Assembly: GCA_000697335.1 (NCBI GenBank) | Contig: JNEM01011261.1 | Coordinates: 1 to 56,152 of the forward strand | DNA: 56,152 nt | DNA from: Conidiobolus incongruus B7586 | Taxonomy: Eukaryota > Entomophthoromycota > Entomophthoromycetes > Entomophthorales > Conidiobolaceae | Reading direction: 5' to 3' | Part shown: positions 1-12,214 of the stretch, in pieces | Layout of the letters: every line of letters starts with the position of its first letter | Numbering within the stretch: position 1 is the first letter of the stretch | Program-made: the position numbers and the translations under genes | Notes under the pieces: generated by a model | What the model was told of the DNA's origin: nothing | Databases searched by the model: none | The model's input: only the letters and a program-made list of their open reading frames with translations

Positions 1-1190
1 AAATTATAAAGTATAAAAATTTAAAATTATAAAATATTTTCTAATTAAAATTAACCAGAAAAAAAATAATATATCTAGTATATTCTTTAAATTATAACTT
101 ATATAATTATAATTATTTTAAGCAATTAATAAATTAGCTTATAAAAAAAATTTTAATACAAAAATTTAACTAGGTTATATAATTTTAAATTTTTATCTTT
201 AATAAAAAGAATAATTTTTCAGGTATTAAAAGTTTATTAAAAATATAACAAAAAGTTTTCAATAATAAAAAAACTATTAAATTTATATTATATCATTTTT
301 TATATATATTATATATTAAAATTTTTATTTATTTTTAACTATAAAAAATTTTTATTATTTAAAATAATTATAGTAATATAAGCTATAATCTTGTAAATAT
401 ATTCAATATAGTAGCTTTTATTAAAATTTTTTATTTAAAAAATCCTTCATAATTTTAACTCTAAATATTTTATAAATATAATATAAAATTATAAGTATTT
501 TTAAGATTAATAAAATCATTAATTAATAGCTATTTAATTCAAAAATAAAATTATAAAACTTATTATTATTAAATTTATTTTTAAAAACTAAAAAAAAATA
601 TATAATATTATAATTTATTATGATAATTAATGGTTATTTATTAATAAAATATTTAGAATTTATACAAAGGGTTATTTTAGCTTAATATAACAATTTGTAC
701 TATTTTTAAATAAAAGATTTATTAAAAAATATAAGATTTATTAATTATAATTATTAATTATAGATATTTTAATATTTAATTAAATGTTAACAAATATAGT
801 TTAGTTATAGTTACTTTAGTATTCTTCTAAGCTTTAGTTAAAACACAAGGTGTTTATTTTATATTCTTATTAATTCAAGTTTAAACTTTAATAAATATAA
901 TATAGTTATATAATTCTCTATCTGAAATAAAAAAATAATAATAATAATTAATTTTAGATTTAATTAAATTTTAAATAATATCCATTTTAATTATATAATA
1001 ACAAATTTAATAATAAATGGTAATTTTAAATAAAATATTATTTTTATAAGCTTTTTACAAATTTTAAATGATTTTAAAGTATTTATGGTTGAGTTTTAGT
1101 GATACTAAAATAAAAAACTTTTGATGATTACTATCTAGTTTAAACATGATTAAATTCAATCTTAAATTTTTATATCAAAATATTTTCATG
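1..1190. repeat. AT-rich dispersed repeat, copy 1 (rearranged)
   Basis: No credible coding sequence is seen. Bases about 1-360 match 33226-33795 in the same orientation and 5021-5560 in reverse orientation. Bases about 361-1190 match 5270-6180 in the same orientation. The two halves are therefore inverted relative to each other compared with the copy at 5021-6180, as if two copies meet head to head near position 361. The family carries no recognisable protein and its type is unknown; a strongly decayed transposon is one possibility. Matches were judged by eye over several hundred bases. Confidence 0.6.
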
Positions 1191-1294
1191 AAATTACATT
1201 TCAACTATAAAAAACATTCAAAATAAGAAACAATACTAATTCATAACATATTATTATTAATTTTTAATAATGCATTAAATAATCCTTCTCGAAA

Positions 1295-3823
1295 TTAGGA
1301 AGATTTAGTTTGATTATTTTTTAACTGTTCATTTTCTAATTTTAACCTTTCATTTTCCATTTTTAGTTGTTCATTTTCATCTTTTACAGCTTGATTTTCA
1401 TTGATTAAATTTTGTATCATTTGGTCAAATGTAATCTATATTAGTAATTAGTATACCATGATGATAATTATATGGGTTGAAATGGTTACCAGTGTCGTGT
1501 CTAATATATCGGCAGTTTTACTAAATTTGAAATTTAAAATGAATAACACATAATTATAAAATAAACTAAAAAAATTACCTTTGAGAATTGGATATTTGAT
1601 CCTTTAAAGTTTTGGCATTAGATTGAGAGCGTGAAAGATTTGAAATGGGTTTTTCACCCACAATAAGTGCTCTCAAGTCCTCAATCATTGCTCTTTGCTG
1701 TTCGTTCTGCTTGACCAAGGCATCCATTTGTCTGGCGTAGACCATCAGTGAACTCGTGTCAACACATGACTCTGTTGATGAGTTAGATTGAAGATGTGCG
1801 ACATCCGACTTTTCAGCACTAACGTGGAATCTACCACGAATACTCGTGGCACTAGATGGTGGGTCACCCCCGTCACTGGCAGTTGATGAATGGACAGTAT
1901 TACTCGATGAGTTGGCATTATTAACTGAAAATCTACTCGACTTTGAGCTATCACGCTGTACTCCTACGTTAGGGCTTGTTGGCCGTCCTTCGCTAGATGT
2001 ATCAGCTAAAATCGATGCCTTTTCATCACTTACGCTAAATCGACTCTTTTTAATTTTTCCAGATGAAGGAGTGGCAGTGACTGGCGTTGCACTTGCTCCC
2101 TGGTTGGGAGATGTTGGAGTATTCGGTGGCACATTTTGTGTATCAATTACAAACCTGCTCTTGCGACCAGCTGGCTTGGATTCAACTGGGACAGGTATTA
2201 TCTCAGCAGGTAAATCGCTGGAAATTGATGAAGGGGCGTCGAGATCTACTTTAACATTAATTGATGAACTGTCTTCACCACTGACTTCTAAAGGTTCTTC
2301 AAAGCCTGGTGTCAATTTGTTTTCGAAAAATTGCTTTTCGTCAACTGTTACATCAGGGGAAAAGTTCCAAGATTCACCACGAGCAGGAAGGCGTGTAATT
2401 TGAGCAATACCAGCCTTGGCTATCTTTGAAATCAATATATTATTGGTAATTTGAATCATTTATACTTACGTGGAGGTATATTTCGATCTTCAATCGAGGG
2501 AAGAGATTGTATAATTTGACAAATGCAATGTTTCTTTTTACTCAATTGCTTGAAAAATGGATGTTGGAGAAGTTTCTCAGTGGTGGGCCTTATTAATTCA
2601 TATTTAGTCATTTAGATCATGTGATTTTGAAAAGATTAATTACCTCTTTCTGGGATCTTTTTGAAGACAAGAGTCAATCATTTCTTTAAAGGTCTTACTA
2701 TATTTATACTTAGTTAAGTCTCGATCAAGAGTTGGGGGATCTTTTGACAAGGTCATCATTAAAACCTATTAATAATTAAAAGTTAGTAATATAATACATT
2801 TAATATGTTAAAAAACTGTTTACCTTAATAGGGGGAAATTTAGCCAAGGGGGCTTGACCATTAGCCAGTTCAAGAGCAGTGATACCAAAGGACCAAATAT
2901 CTGCTTTGTAATCATATCCTGCCTTTAATGATATCAGTTAGAATTAATATTTAAATATTTGAATTGATAATTACCTGTTCCATAACTTCAGGAGCCATCC
3001 AACAAGGAGTACCAACGAAAGTTTTCCTCATTTTTTGACGATCGCCACCGTCCGATAGAGAAGAACTTACACCAAAATCTGCGAGCAAAACAGTTCCTTG
3101 ATCATCCACCAATAAATTGCCAGCTTTAATATCTCTATTTAAAAGATAAATAAATCAATATAAATAAATTTAGAAATTTGAAAATTAAGTCACAAAACTA
3201 AATGATCTGAAAATCAAATTTTTTAAAAGGTTAATTACCTATGGATATGACCATTTTTATGAAGGTACTCCATACCCAATAAAGTTTGTTTTAAAATACA
3301 TGCTATTACAGTTTCTTCAAGTCCTTCAGGATATCCCAATTTTAAAATATCTAAACAAGAACCTAATCAATTTGTTAATTTTTATCCCGTTCAATTCAAT
3401 TTAACTAATATTTACCTGCAGAAAGTAAAGGTGTAACGATATGCAATTTAGTACCGTTTACAAAGGTTGCATATACAGGTAATAAATTTTCGTGTCGACA
3501 GAGGAACATTACTTGAGTTTCTCTCTAAATTAATTAAATTCCTGTTAGTGAATTGTTCATTAGATGTAGAAAAATAAGATAAAATATTGATAAAGATCAA
3601 AATTTCAATAAAAAGACATATATTAAAGAATAATTACCCTTAATTCATCAATCTGATTCCTCTCGAACATTTCCATATCAATCAATTTTACAGCAACTTT
3701 CTGGTTGGTGGGTTTATATATAGCCGAGTGAACGATGGCCGACGAGCCATAACCGATAATTTTAACAAATTCATAATCAGAAGGATTAGTAGAAAATTCG
3801 TGAGGTTGCGTTTTTGTAGTCAT
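1295..3823 (-). CDS. STE20-family protein kinase, OSR1/SPAK-like, with RFx[V/I] motif tail
   Basis: Serine/threonine kinase of the GCK-VI (OSR1/SPAK/Fray) type. Ten exons keep one frame: 3823-3638, 3524-3416, 3362-3239, 3134-2975, 2922-2824, 2765-2644, 2588-2470, 2419-1579, 1520-1490 and 1435-1295, giving 643 residues. The kinase domain (about 17-290) has a glycine loop (24-31), catalytic Lys46, HRD 139-141, DFG 159-161 and the activation segment [12 protein letters not shown]; Thr178 matches the WNK-phosphorylated Thr185 of human OSR1. The Ser/Pro-rich tail holds RFVI (395-398), RFSV (433-436), RFSV (469-472) and RFHV (503-506), followed by a predicted coiled coil and a final leucine zipper rich in ENEQLK-type heptads (exon 10). 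No CCT domain is recognisable, although family members usually carry one. All splice phases agree; the 31-base exon 9 is the least certain. The start fits because the kinase fold begins soon after it. Confidence 0.88.
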
Positions 3824-5020
3824 ATTATTATTATTAATAATTAATTATGATAATAGAGTAATATATATTATATATTGAATAAAAAGTGTAAAGAATTTGA
3901 GAAATTAAATGATAAAGTTTAAAAAAGAATGTAATTTGGTTTGAACTCTTTAATTGAAAGAGGATAATGTATTGAATCAAATCTAAATAATTCTTTTTCT
4001 TGTTAAAGTGTCTAAAATCTAATCCTAAAATAAGATCAATCATTGCTCAAATTCCAAGATGTGAGGATAATTATACTAAATTAAGTAGATGAACAAATGA
4101 TGTAATACTATTTATTAATTCAAAACATATTTAATCATCATCAATTTCACTATTTCTTTTCTAGTATAATTGGTTATTGGAATATTGTTAGTTGATCTTC
4201 TTGAATTAAAAGTGAAGAATATTAAATATTCGCAATATGATAGAGTTTTGAACTGATTTGTAATTTGAATTAATAGTTGGATCTTGGTTTCTTTTAAACA
4301 TCAATTTATATATCATTAAATATTCGCATGCGTTAGTATTCATTAATTAGATTATCAAGTTGGATATCATGATGAGATATGCTTTTAGTAAGGCACATTG
4401 ATATTATTAGTAACGATAATAATCTATCTAAATTCTAAACTCCATTCAATATTATATAGCTGATAAAATATAATTACTATTAAAATTTGATAAATAATCA
4501 CAGATGTTAACCTGTGATTCAAATTTTCAAGTAAATAATTCATTCAAGGATGAATACGCAAAACTTAATCTTATATTGTTTCAAAAAATATATAGTTATA
4601 TGATTGTTTTTAATTAAAGTTTTTTAGGTTATATACATTTTATATTACCCTTTTTAAAATTATTTAGTATAAGAAATTGTGGAAAATTTTGTAGTAATTA
4701 CAATCCATTTATGACAATATCTTTTAGATTAATTTTTTGTTTAAATATTATATAACACTTAATATTTGGTATTTTTAGGCTATATAAGAATTCATCAGTA
4801 TAGTTAAATAATATAAAATTATCAAATACTCAATGATATGCATCATTACATATCTGTGGTTAAAATTAAACATTATATATATTCTGATATCAATAATTAT
4901 TGAATATTTAATCAACTTGTAAAATTGTACTCAAACCAATTTTTTTAGAAAACTTTATTAATATTCAAAAAATATTTAAAAAATGAATTATGTTTAATTA
5001 TATTACTATGTATTTTTAAT
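3824..5020. other. intergenic region upstream of the kinase gene
   Basis: AT-rich sequence without a convincing ORF. It must hold the promoter of the minus-strand kinase gene (start at 3823); no clear TATA box or other element stands out. An open frame at 3834-4043 (-) is low-complexity and looks like chance. Confidence 0.5.
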
Positions 5021-6180
5021 AATGGGAATTTTTTGCAATTAAAAATAAATAAATATTTTAATATATGATATATAAAAATAAATATATAATATAAATTTAA
5101 TAGTTTCTTTTATTATTAATAACTTTTTACTATACTTTTAACAAAGATTTAACACTTAAAAAATAATTCTTTCTATTAAAGACTAAAATTTAATGTTTTA
5201 TAAACCAATTAAATTTTCCTGTAGAAATTTTTTTTTCTTGTAAACTAGTTTTTTAATTACCTAAAGTAATTATAATTATATAAGTTATAATCTAAAGAGT
5301 ATATTAGATGTAATAGTTTTTTCTAATTATTTTTAATTAGAAAGTTTTTTATAGCTTTAAATTTATGTATTTTATAATTATCATGTAAAATAATAAGTTT
5401 TCTCAAATTATATTAAGAACACTAATTAAAAATACTTTTATTTAAAAAAATAATATAAAGTTTATTATTAATTAATTTTCTTTTAAAAATTAAATAAGAA
5501 TAGTATATATTATTATAATTTATTATATTAATTAATATTTACTTATTAACAAAATATTTATATAAAGGGATGTGTAGAAAAGGTTAATTTAACTTAATTT
5601 AATATTTTAATTTATGTTTTAATAAAAAATTATATATAAAGATTTAAGATTCATCAATTATAATTAATTATTATAGAAGTTTAAGCTTTTAATAATATTT
5701 TAATAAGTTTTATTTAATAATAACTACTTTAACTTTTTTTAAGCTTTAGTTAAATAATAAGGTATTTATTTTATATTTTTATTAATTGATTTAAGTTTAA
5801 ACTTAAGTATATATAATATACTTATATAATTAATATTAAATTACTTTAATAATTCTTTAACTAATATAAAAAGGTATTCTTTAATATATATTTTTACTTT
5901 ATTAATAAGTAAAAAAATAATAATAGAAATTAATCTTTTAAATTTTAACAAATTTTAAATAATATCCCTTTTAGCTTTAAAATCAAAAATTTAGTGATAT
6001 ATAGTAGTTTTAAATAATATACTATTTTTATAAGTTGTTTATAAGTTTTAAATGATTTTAAAGGGTTTATAGTTAAGTTTTAAAAATACAAAAATAAAAG
6101 CCTTTTGATAATTACTATCTAGTTTAAGCATAATTAAATTTAAGTGTAAATTTTAAAATCAAAATATTTTAATAAAAAAA
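5021..6180. repeat. AT-rich dispersed repeat, copy 2 (longest copy)
   Basis: About 1.16 kb. Its left part, read in reverse complement, matches 33226-33795 and 1-360; its right part matches 361-1190 directly. The left edge is shared with 33795 (a CCCATTATTTAAA-like sequence in reverse complement). This copy shows the most continuous arrangement and probably defines the unit. Coding content is not visible and the composition is extremely AT-rich. Confidence 0.6.
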
Positions 6181-6187
6181 ATAAATA

Positions 6188-6194
<7 letters not shown>

Positions 6195-6219
<25 letters not shown>
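6195..6219. repeat. (TA)n microsatellite
   Basis: Uninterrupted AT dinucleotide run between the dispersed repeat and the retroelement. Confidence 0.9.
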
Positions 6220-6335
6220 GTTTGAAAATATTTATTTTCCTATATGTTTTATTTATAAATAATTTTTCAAAATGTATAATGTGTTTGAAAGATTAGAAAT
6301 TAAAAAATTTACCATTTCTTAATTTCTATACTAAT

Positions 6336-6440
6336 AATCTAGTGTAGTTAGTCTGTTGATCAACCTTTCTTGGTTCAGCTTCCTCTACACCCTAACTCTG
6401 CTCTATTAGTCTAATAAAGCTAGTAAACATCTAGTATATG
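6336..6440 (+). repeat. 5' LTR fragment of the Ty3/gypsy fossil
   Basis: About 100 bp closely matching 11459-11560, including the shared segments GTAGTTAGTCTGTTGAT and TTGGTTCAGCTTCCTCTACA. It corresponds to the 3' part of the LTR. Confidence 0.8.
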
Positions 6441-9400
6441 GTAGTAGTGAGGTTACTACATTCCTCTTAATTTTTGTCTAGTCTAGATATTTTCCTTAGT
6501 TTTGTATCCTGTTAGTTTTTGTTTTGTATTCTTGTTTTTCTCTTGTTTTCTGTTTTTTTTTACCTATCCTGTTTTCTGTTTCTTGTACCTTAGTCTAATT
6601 TTACTAGTACTGTAACCTGTGATCATAACTCTCTTGGAAGAATTTACTAATGCCTAAGATACAACCACTCAGCAACTCCAATTTATTACACTTAGGGATT
6701 TGATTAACAAAGATAATAGTTTAAATGAACTTTTCTTCAGAATAGATTACTTGAATCAAGCTTGTGTACTCTAAAAGTTGGCAAACCAACATCATTCTCC
6801 TCCTACTCTTCAAAGACCAATTAATCTAAATCATAGTGAAACTCCTATTCAAAAGGTTTTCCACAAAAATCTAAAATGGTTTGATAGTAAACACTCTCTA
6901 CCTAAACTTAATGCATACAAATTGTTGTTCTAAGACTATTTCTGACATTGCTAGTTTAACAAAAACAACAAGGTAAGTATCACTGTCTCTTATTTAACCA
7001 ATACTATAAAAGATTGGTGGGACAAACACAATTGAAATAATCCCAAATTATCCTCTGGTGAATAACCTGTTGAATGTATTACCTCTTTTAACATGTTGAT
7101 TTCCTAGTTAAGATCTTTCTTCACTCTAGTTGCTAGCATCCCTAGAAACTTTTTGAAACTTATTTGTATGAAACAAATAGGTTCTGTTGATAGTTTTATT
7201 GATGCTTTGAGACATGTTGAGATTCAGTTACCACTTATTTTAGAATATTAACATAACATTATCTTCTTAGAAGGACTTAAACTGCATATTACTAGCCCAT
7301 TAGCATCCCAGATCAATATCAAACTTGATAGATTTGAAGATGTATGTAGCAAAGCATTGTTGATCAAAAGCACTATGTGCCTTAACTAACATTCAAACTA
7401 GATCCTAGATGATCACACATGTAACTTGAAAATCACCCCCAAGTTACCTTTTGTGCACAACTTTAATCTTAATCACATGATCATTGATTCAACTCAAGTT
7501 AAAAAATCCACTTCCTATACTATACAGGGTAAAACATTGAGTCCTAAAATCAAGAATTTCTTGAAGGAACAGAATAGATGTTTCTATTGCTGTCACACAC
7601 ATGTTGATCACACTGCTAAAGATTGTCCTTTAAAGCATTTTAAACTTGGTAACTATGATAATAGTAAACATAACAGAATAAACTCAATCCAACTGTTGTC
7701 TACCAAGTATATCTTATGTCCTGATAATTCACCTCATGTTAACCCTTCTTCTTCTGTTATTAAAGGTAGTATCAATAATCATGAAATCAATGTCTTAATT
7801 GATACAGGTGTTACCAAATGTTTAATTAATAGTACCCTAGCTGATAAACTCTATCTACTAAAAAATCAGTTCACTACCTCTATAATATTGGCTGATAAAT
7901 TTAAATGTTAAAGTGATAGTCTAGTTAAGAGTTCTTTATCCTTATCCCTAGAACACAACAAAGATATTTCTCTAGTAAGTGCTTTAATTAACTACAATGT
8001 TATCTTAGGTATAGATTAGATTAAATCACATACTCTATTTACTATTGATTACTCCAATAAAAATTTATCCTTCACATTCTATCATGAATCCACCCCTATC
8101 ATTATTACTCAAACCACTATTGTTGCATTACAAATTCCAGACAATTCTCACTCTAATTTTCCTACCAACTATAAACCAGCTCCTGCTATTAAACTTAATT
8201 CTATCATTATATCTTGTAAAACATTCACTAAACAATTACTTGCTACTGATTCTATATCTTCTGGTATAATTTTTATTAACTCAGTTACACCTCAATTAAA
8301 CTCTAACAATCTTAATCTTAACTCTATATCTCTAGATAACTTATTACATAATATAGTAATGTTATATTCAGATATTTTCTAACCTTGAGACTCACTTCCT
8401 CTAAAGAGAAATATAGTTTATAAGATTAAGTTAACTCCTGGTTTTACTCTTGTTCATCACTTGATTTATCACATATCCACTGAAGAAAATAAATTGCTAA
8501 AAGACACCATCACCTAACTTCTAGAAAAAGGTTACATCTGTCCCTCTACTTCCCTGTGGGGATCTCCTGTCTTATTTGTTAAAAAGAAAGATAGAGGTTT
8601 AAGATTTTGTGTTGATTTCTACACCTTAAACAAAATAACCATTAAAGATCATACACCACTCCTTAACTTATCAAAATTATGTGATTAAATCCTAGGTTGT
8701 AATTATTTCACTAAGTTAGATATGTGTGACAGATACTATAACATAGCTATGCATCCTAATTCAATCTCCTTAACTGTGTTTAATACCTGTTATAGCTATT
8801 TTAAATTTATAGTTCTACCATTTAAACTATACAATGCTCCTGCTACATTTACTTGCTTAATGAATATAATTTTCTTTGAAACCCAGGATATCTTTGTTAT
8901 TTTGTATTTTGATGATGTTTTAGTTTTCTCCAAGACTTTGTCAGAACATCAAAAACATATTGAGCATGTCTTTTAAATCTTTTGTAAACACTTGCTACCT
9001 GTTAAATTGTTAAAATGTCATTTTGCTGTTTTAGAAGTTTTATTTTGTGGTTATGTTATATCTTTTGATGGAATTAAAATTGATCCAGATAAAATTAAAG
9101 CTATATAATCTTAGCTTATCCTTGTTGATAAACATTCCCTTATATTATTTTTAGGTATAGCAAACTATTTTAAGGATTTTATTGATGGTTATATAGAAAT
9201 CATTCTACCATTAACTAACCTACTCTGTAAATCATCTCTAAAGATATAGACTCCTTTAGAATATTCTACCTGTTTAACAATTATTAATGCTGTTAGTAAT
9301 GCCCTTGTGCTTTATAGTTTTAACCCTTTACTACCAATAATCCTGTTCACAGACACTTCTGGCTTTACCATTAGTAGTTGGTTAGGTTAACCTAATTCCT

Positions 9401-11358
9401 CAGATTATAATCTTACTTACTTGAATTAGGTTGAGAAGGGAGTAACACTTAAATTATTAGATTTAAAACACCTTAATCTTTATCCTGTTGCATTCTATTC
9501 TTGTAAAATAACTCCTGCAGAAATAAACTACCTAGTTTATAAACAAGAACTTTTTGCTATTATCAAATACCTTAAATACTTCTGTTATTACATGCTAGGT
9601 TAATTTATTTACACACTCACAGATCACAAATCTATCACATAGATTAATGATCAACTTTATCTATCTAAACATTAATCTTTGTGGATTAAATTCCTCTAAG
9701 AATTTAACCTATATGTCTATTATATCAAAAGAAAATTTAACACTCTTGCTGATCTTATCTCCAAACATTTTGATTATGCCCCTATTTATAATAAATGTAA
9801 GTCAGCTTGTGTTGAGTTAAACAATGTCTCTTTAGAATAGTCTCAGTTAACTATACAAAATAATATTCAAAATACACTTCTCAGTGATGATTATGCTTTA
9901 GAAATCATCAACCACATTTGTAACCTGAATACTTCTACCCTAGCTTATGTAAAACATTATTCATATAACAATAACCTACTTTATTATAATTCATATATCT
10001 ATATTCTTAATGTCTTAAGCATTAAATTACAACTGCTAAACTTTTATCATGACTCTACTATTTTAAGTTATCAAGGTTAGCTCTGTACATACCATAAACT
10101 CTCATGTAACTTCTACTAGCCTAATATAGAAAAAGATGTACAGAAGTACATTTGCTCTTGTGATCAATGTTAAATCAACAAACCTCTCAATCAGTTCCCT
10201 TTTGGTAATTTTAATCTATTACCTGTTCCCTAAACTTGTTAGTCTAATATCACTATGGATTTCACTAAAGCACCACAAACCCTAGATGGTTTCAACTATA
10301 TCCTTGTCATCACAGATTATTTGACAAAAATGGTACACTTTATACTAACTAATAAGAAAGCTAACTTAGAAACTATCACTAAATTATTCATTAAGAATAT
10401 CTTTAGATATCATAGGCTCCCATCAACTATCATAACAAACTATGATACAAAATTTACAAGTAAATTCTGGTCTTCACTTATGAAATTGCTAGGTTGTCAA
10501 CACAACCTTACAACCTCCTGTTATCAACAATCTGATAGTTAATCTGAACAAGCAATTTGTGTCTTAAAAGAAGCACTTAAATCTTACCTTGATTATAACA
10601 TAGAAAATTAGGTTGAGAATTTACCTCTACTTGAATTTGCTTTTAATGACTCAGTTAACTTATCCACTAGTATAACACCATTTTACTTGAATTATAGCTA
10701 ACATCCCACTTCAATTGTAAATGTAACATCTGATATTAATACTTTATCTAATGTTACAGACTTCACAGAGCATATGCATTTTTTACTATCTGTAGCTTAA
10801 GACTACATCCTCTCTACCTTAGATAAACAAGCTTATTATTACAATTTGAATACCCAACCTGCTCCAACTTTATCTCCTAGTACTTTAATACTATTATCTT
10901 CAGATAGAATTAATTTGCCTTAAGACTCTAGTTAACCTACTAACAAACTGTTACCTAAATAGTTAAGACCTTATTTTGTTAAAGACAAAAAACCACATCC
11001 AGATACATATGAATTAATCTTACCTCCTGACTTACAAATTCACCCTGTTTTTTATATAAAGCTGTTAAAGTTATATCAAGATCCCAGAGAATATTTTCCT
11101 GAATGTACCACATACTCCCAACCCCCTCCTATCAACTTACAACACAAGATATATGTTGTTGATAAAATTGTAGCTTATAAGAACCATTAAAATTAAGATG
11201 AATACCTTGTACACTGGTAAAGTTATCTTTCTAATGAAGCTACTTGGGAGAATAAAGAAAATGTTAAACATCTTGAAGCTTTTAGAAAATTTCTCAGTAA
11301 ACAATCATGATCATCCCAAAGAGAGACTTTACTCCACCAAAGTAAAGTCTGAGGGGAG

Positions 11359-11560
11359 TGTCACAGATTCATAACTATTCTCAGAATTCCCATAAATCAT
11401 AACACAAATCATTCTCCTATAATTAGTTAGACAATATAACCTTCTACAGCAGGTGGACTTTAGTGTAGTTAGTCTGTTGATTAACCTTTCTTGGTTCAGC
11501 TTCCTCTACACCCTGACTCTGCTTTATTAGTCTAATAAAGCTAGTAAGCATCCAGTATAA
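11359..11560 (+). repeat. 3' LTR of the Ty3/gypsy fossil
   Basis: Starts with TGTCACAG directly after a purine-rich tract, as expected for the first bases of an LTR. Its last 100 bp match the 5' fragment at 6336-6440. The right end is placed only approximately. Confidence 0.75.
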
Positions 11561-12214
11561 ATAATTAACATGTTGACAAATTTATAAATCTACCTTACTT
11601 TGAACCATAAAAATTGAATTTTATTTTTTTAAAATTTGTAATAATCAGATTATTGTTTAAATTTACAAGTAAGCCTGACAATAACTTATTTAACTTGTCT
11701 CCTATATTTCCTTGTTAATTTTAAACATATCACAGCAATTCATATGATAATTTTAAATAATTATTAGATTAGAACATTTTTTATTTTACCATTAACATGG
11801 TAGTTTTTTCTTGGTATCAATTAAAATTATATTGAAAACAGAAAATATTTTAAATATTAGATTTGATAGCACTCTTGTAAATAGCTTGATAGGCCAAATA
11901 TAATTATATTTAAGTTAATACTGCCATTAGGATTCAAAATTCAACAGTTTTGAATCTCAATAATTACATGAATTTTAGATTGGATGATTTGGAAAATTTG
12001 GATGTTGAAGATTTGTAATTTGATGACTTTTCTACATTTTGATCAAAAATAAACTATCTATAGACAAATAAATACACCAATAAGTAAATATTAACATTTT
12101 TATTATAATAGTTTCAAACCAAATATATATGTTTATTATTAGTAAAGGATCAAGTTCTTACTTTTTCAGAAGCATTTCTTAGAATATAATACATTGAGGC
12201 TATAGATATCTAAA
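11561..12214. other. intergenic, AT-rich
   Basis: About 650 bp between the retroelement fossil and the 3' end of the P450 gene. Nothing codes here that I can recognise. Confidence 0.5.

Larger units (their letters stand above)
6336..11560 (+). mobile_element. fossil Ty3/gypsy LTR retrotransposon, chromovirus type
   Basis: A decayed LTR retrotransposon of the Ty3/gypsy (Metaviridae) chromovirus group. An LTR segment of about 100 bp at 6336-6440 is repeated near 11459-11560; the 3' LTR probably starts with TGTCAC at 11359, just after a purine-rich tract. Parts in order: gag-like region (about 6640-7560), a CCHC zinc knuckle (about 7570-7640), an aspartic protease with a DTG motif (about 7800), reverse transcriptase with a YFDD motif (about 8400-9000), RNase H (about 9300-9700), integrase (about 10050-10720) and a C-terminal chromodomain (about 11150-11300). 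That order, with integrase after RT and a chromodomain, supports the assignment. The element is broken, with several dozen interruptions, so it is an old copy. The exact LTR ends are uncertain by about 10 bp. Confidence 0.88.

Noticed and set aside
1745-1954. Open frames on other strands or frames over the kinase tail (1745-1954 minus, 1846-2403 plus)
   Set aside because: Shadows of the real minus-strand frame, whose RF motifs and splice phases are consistent.
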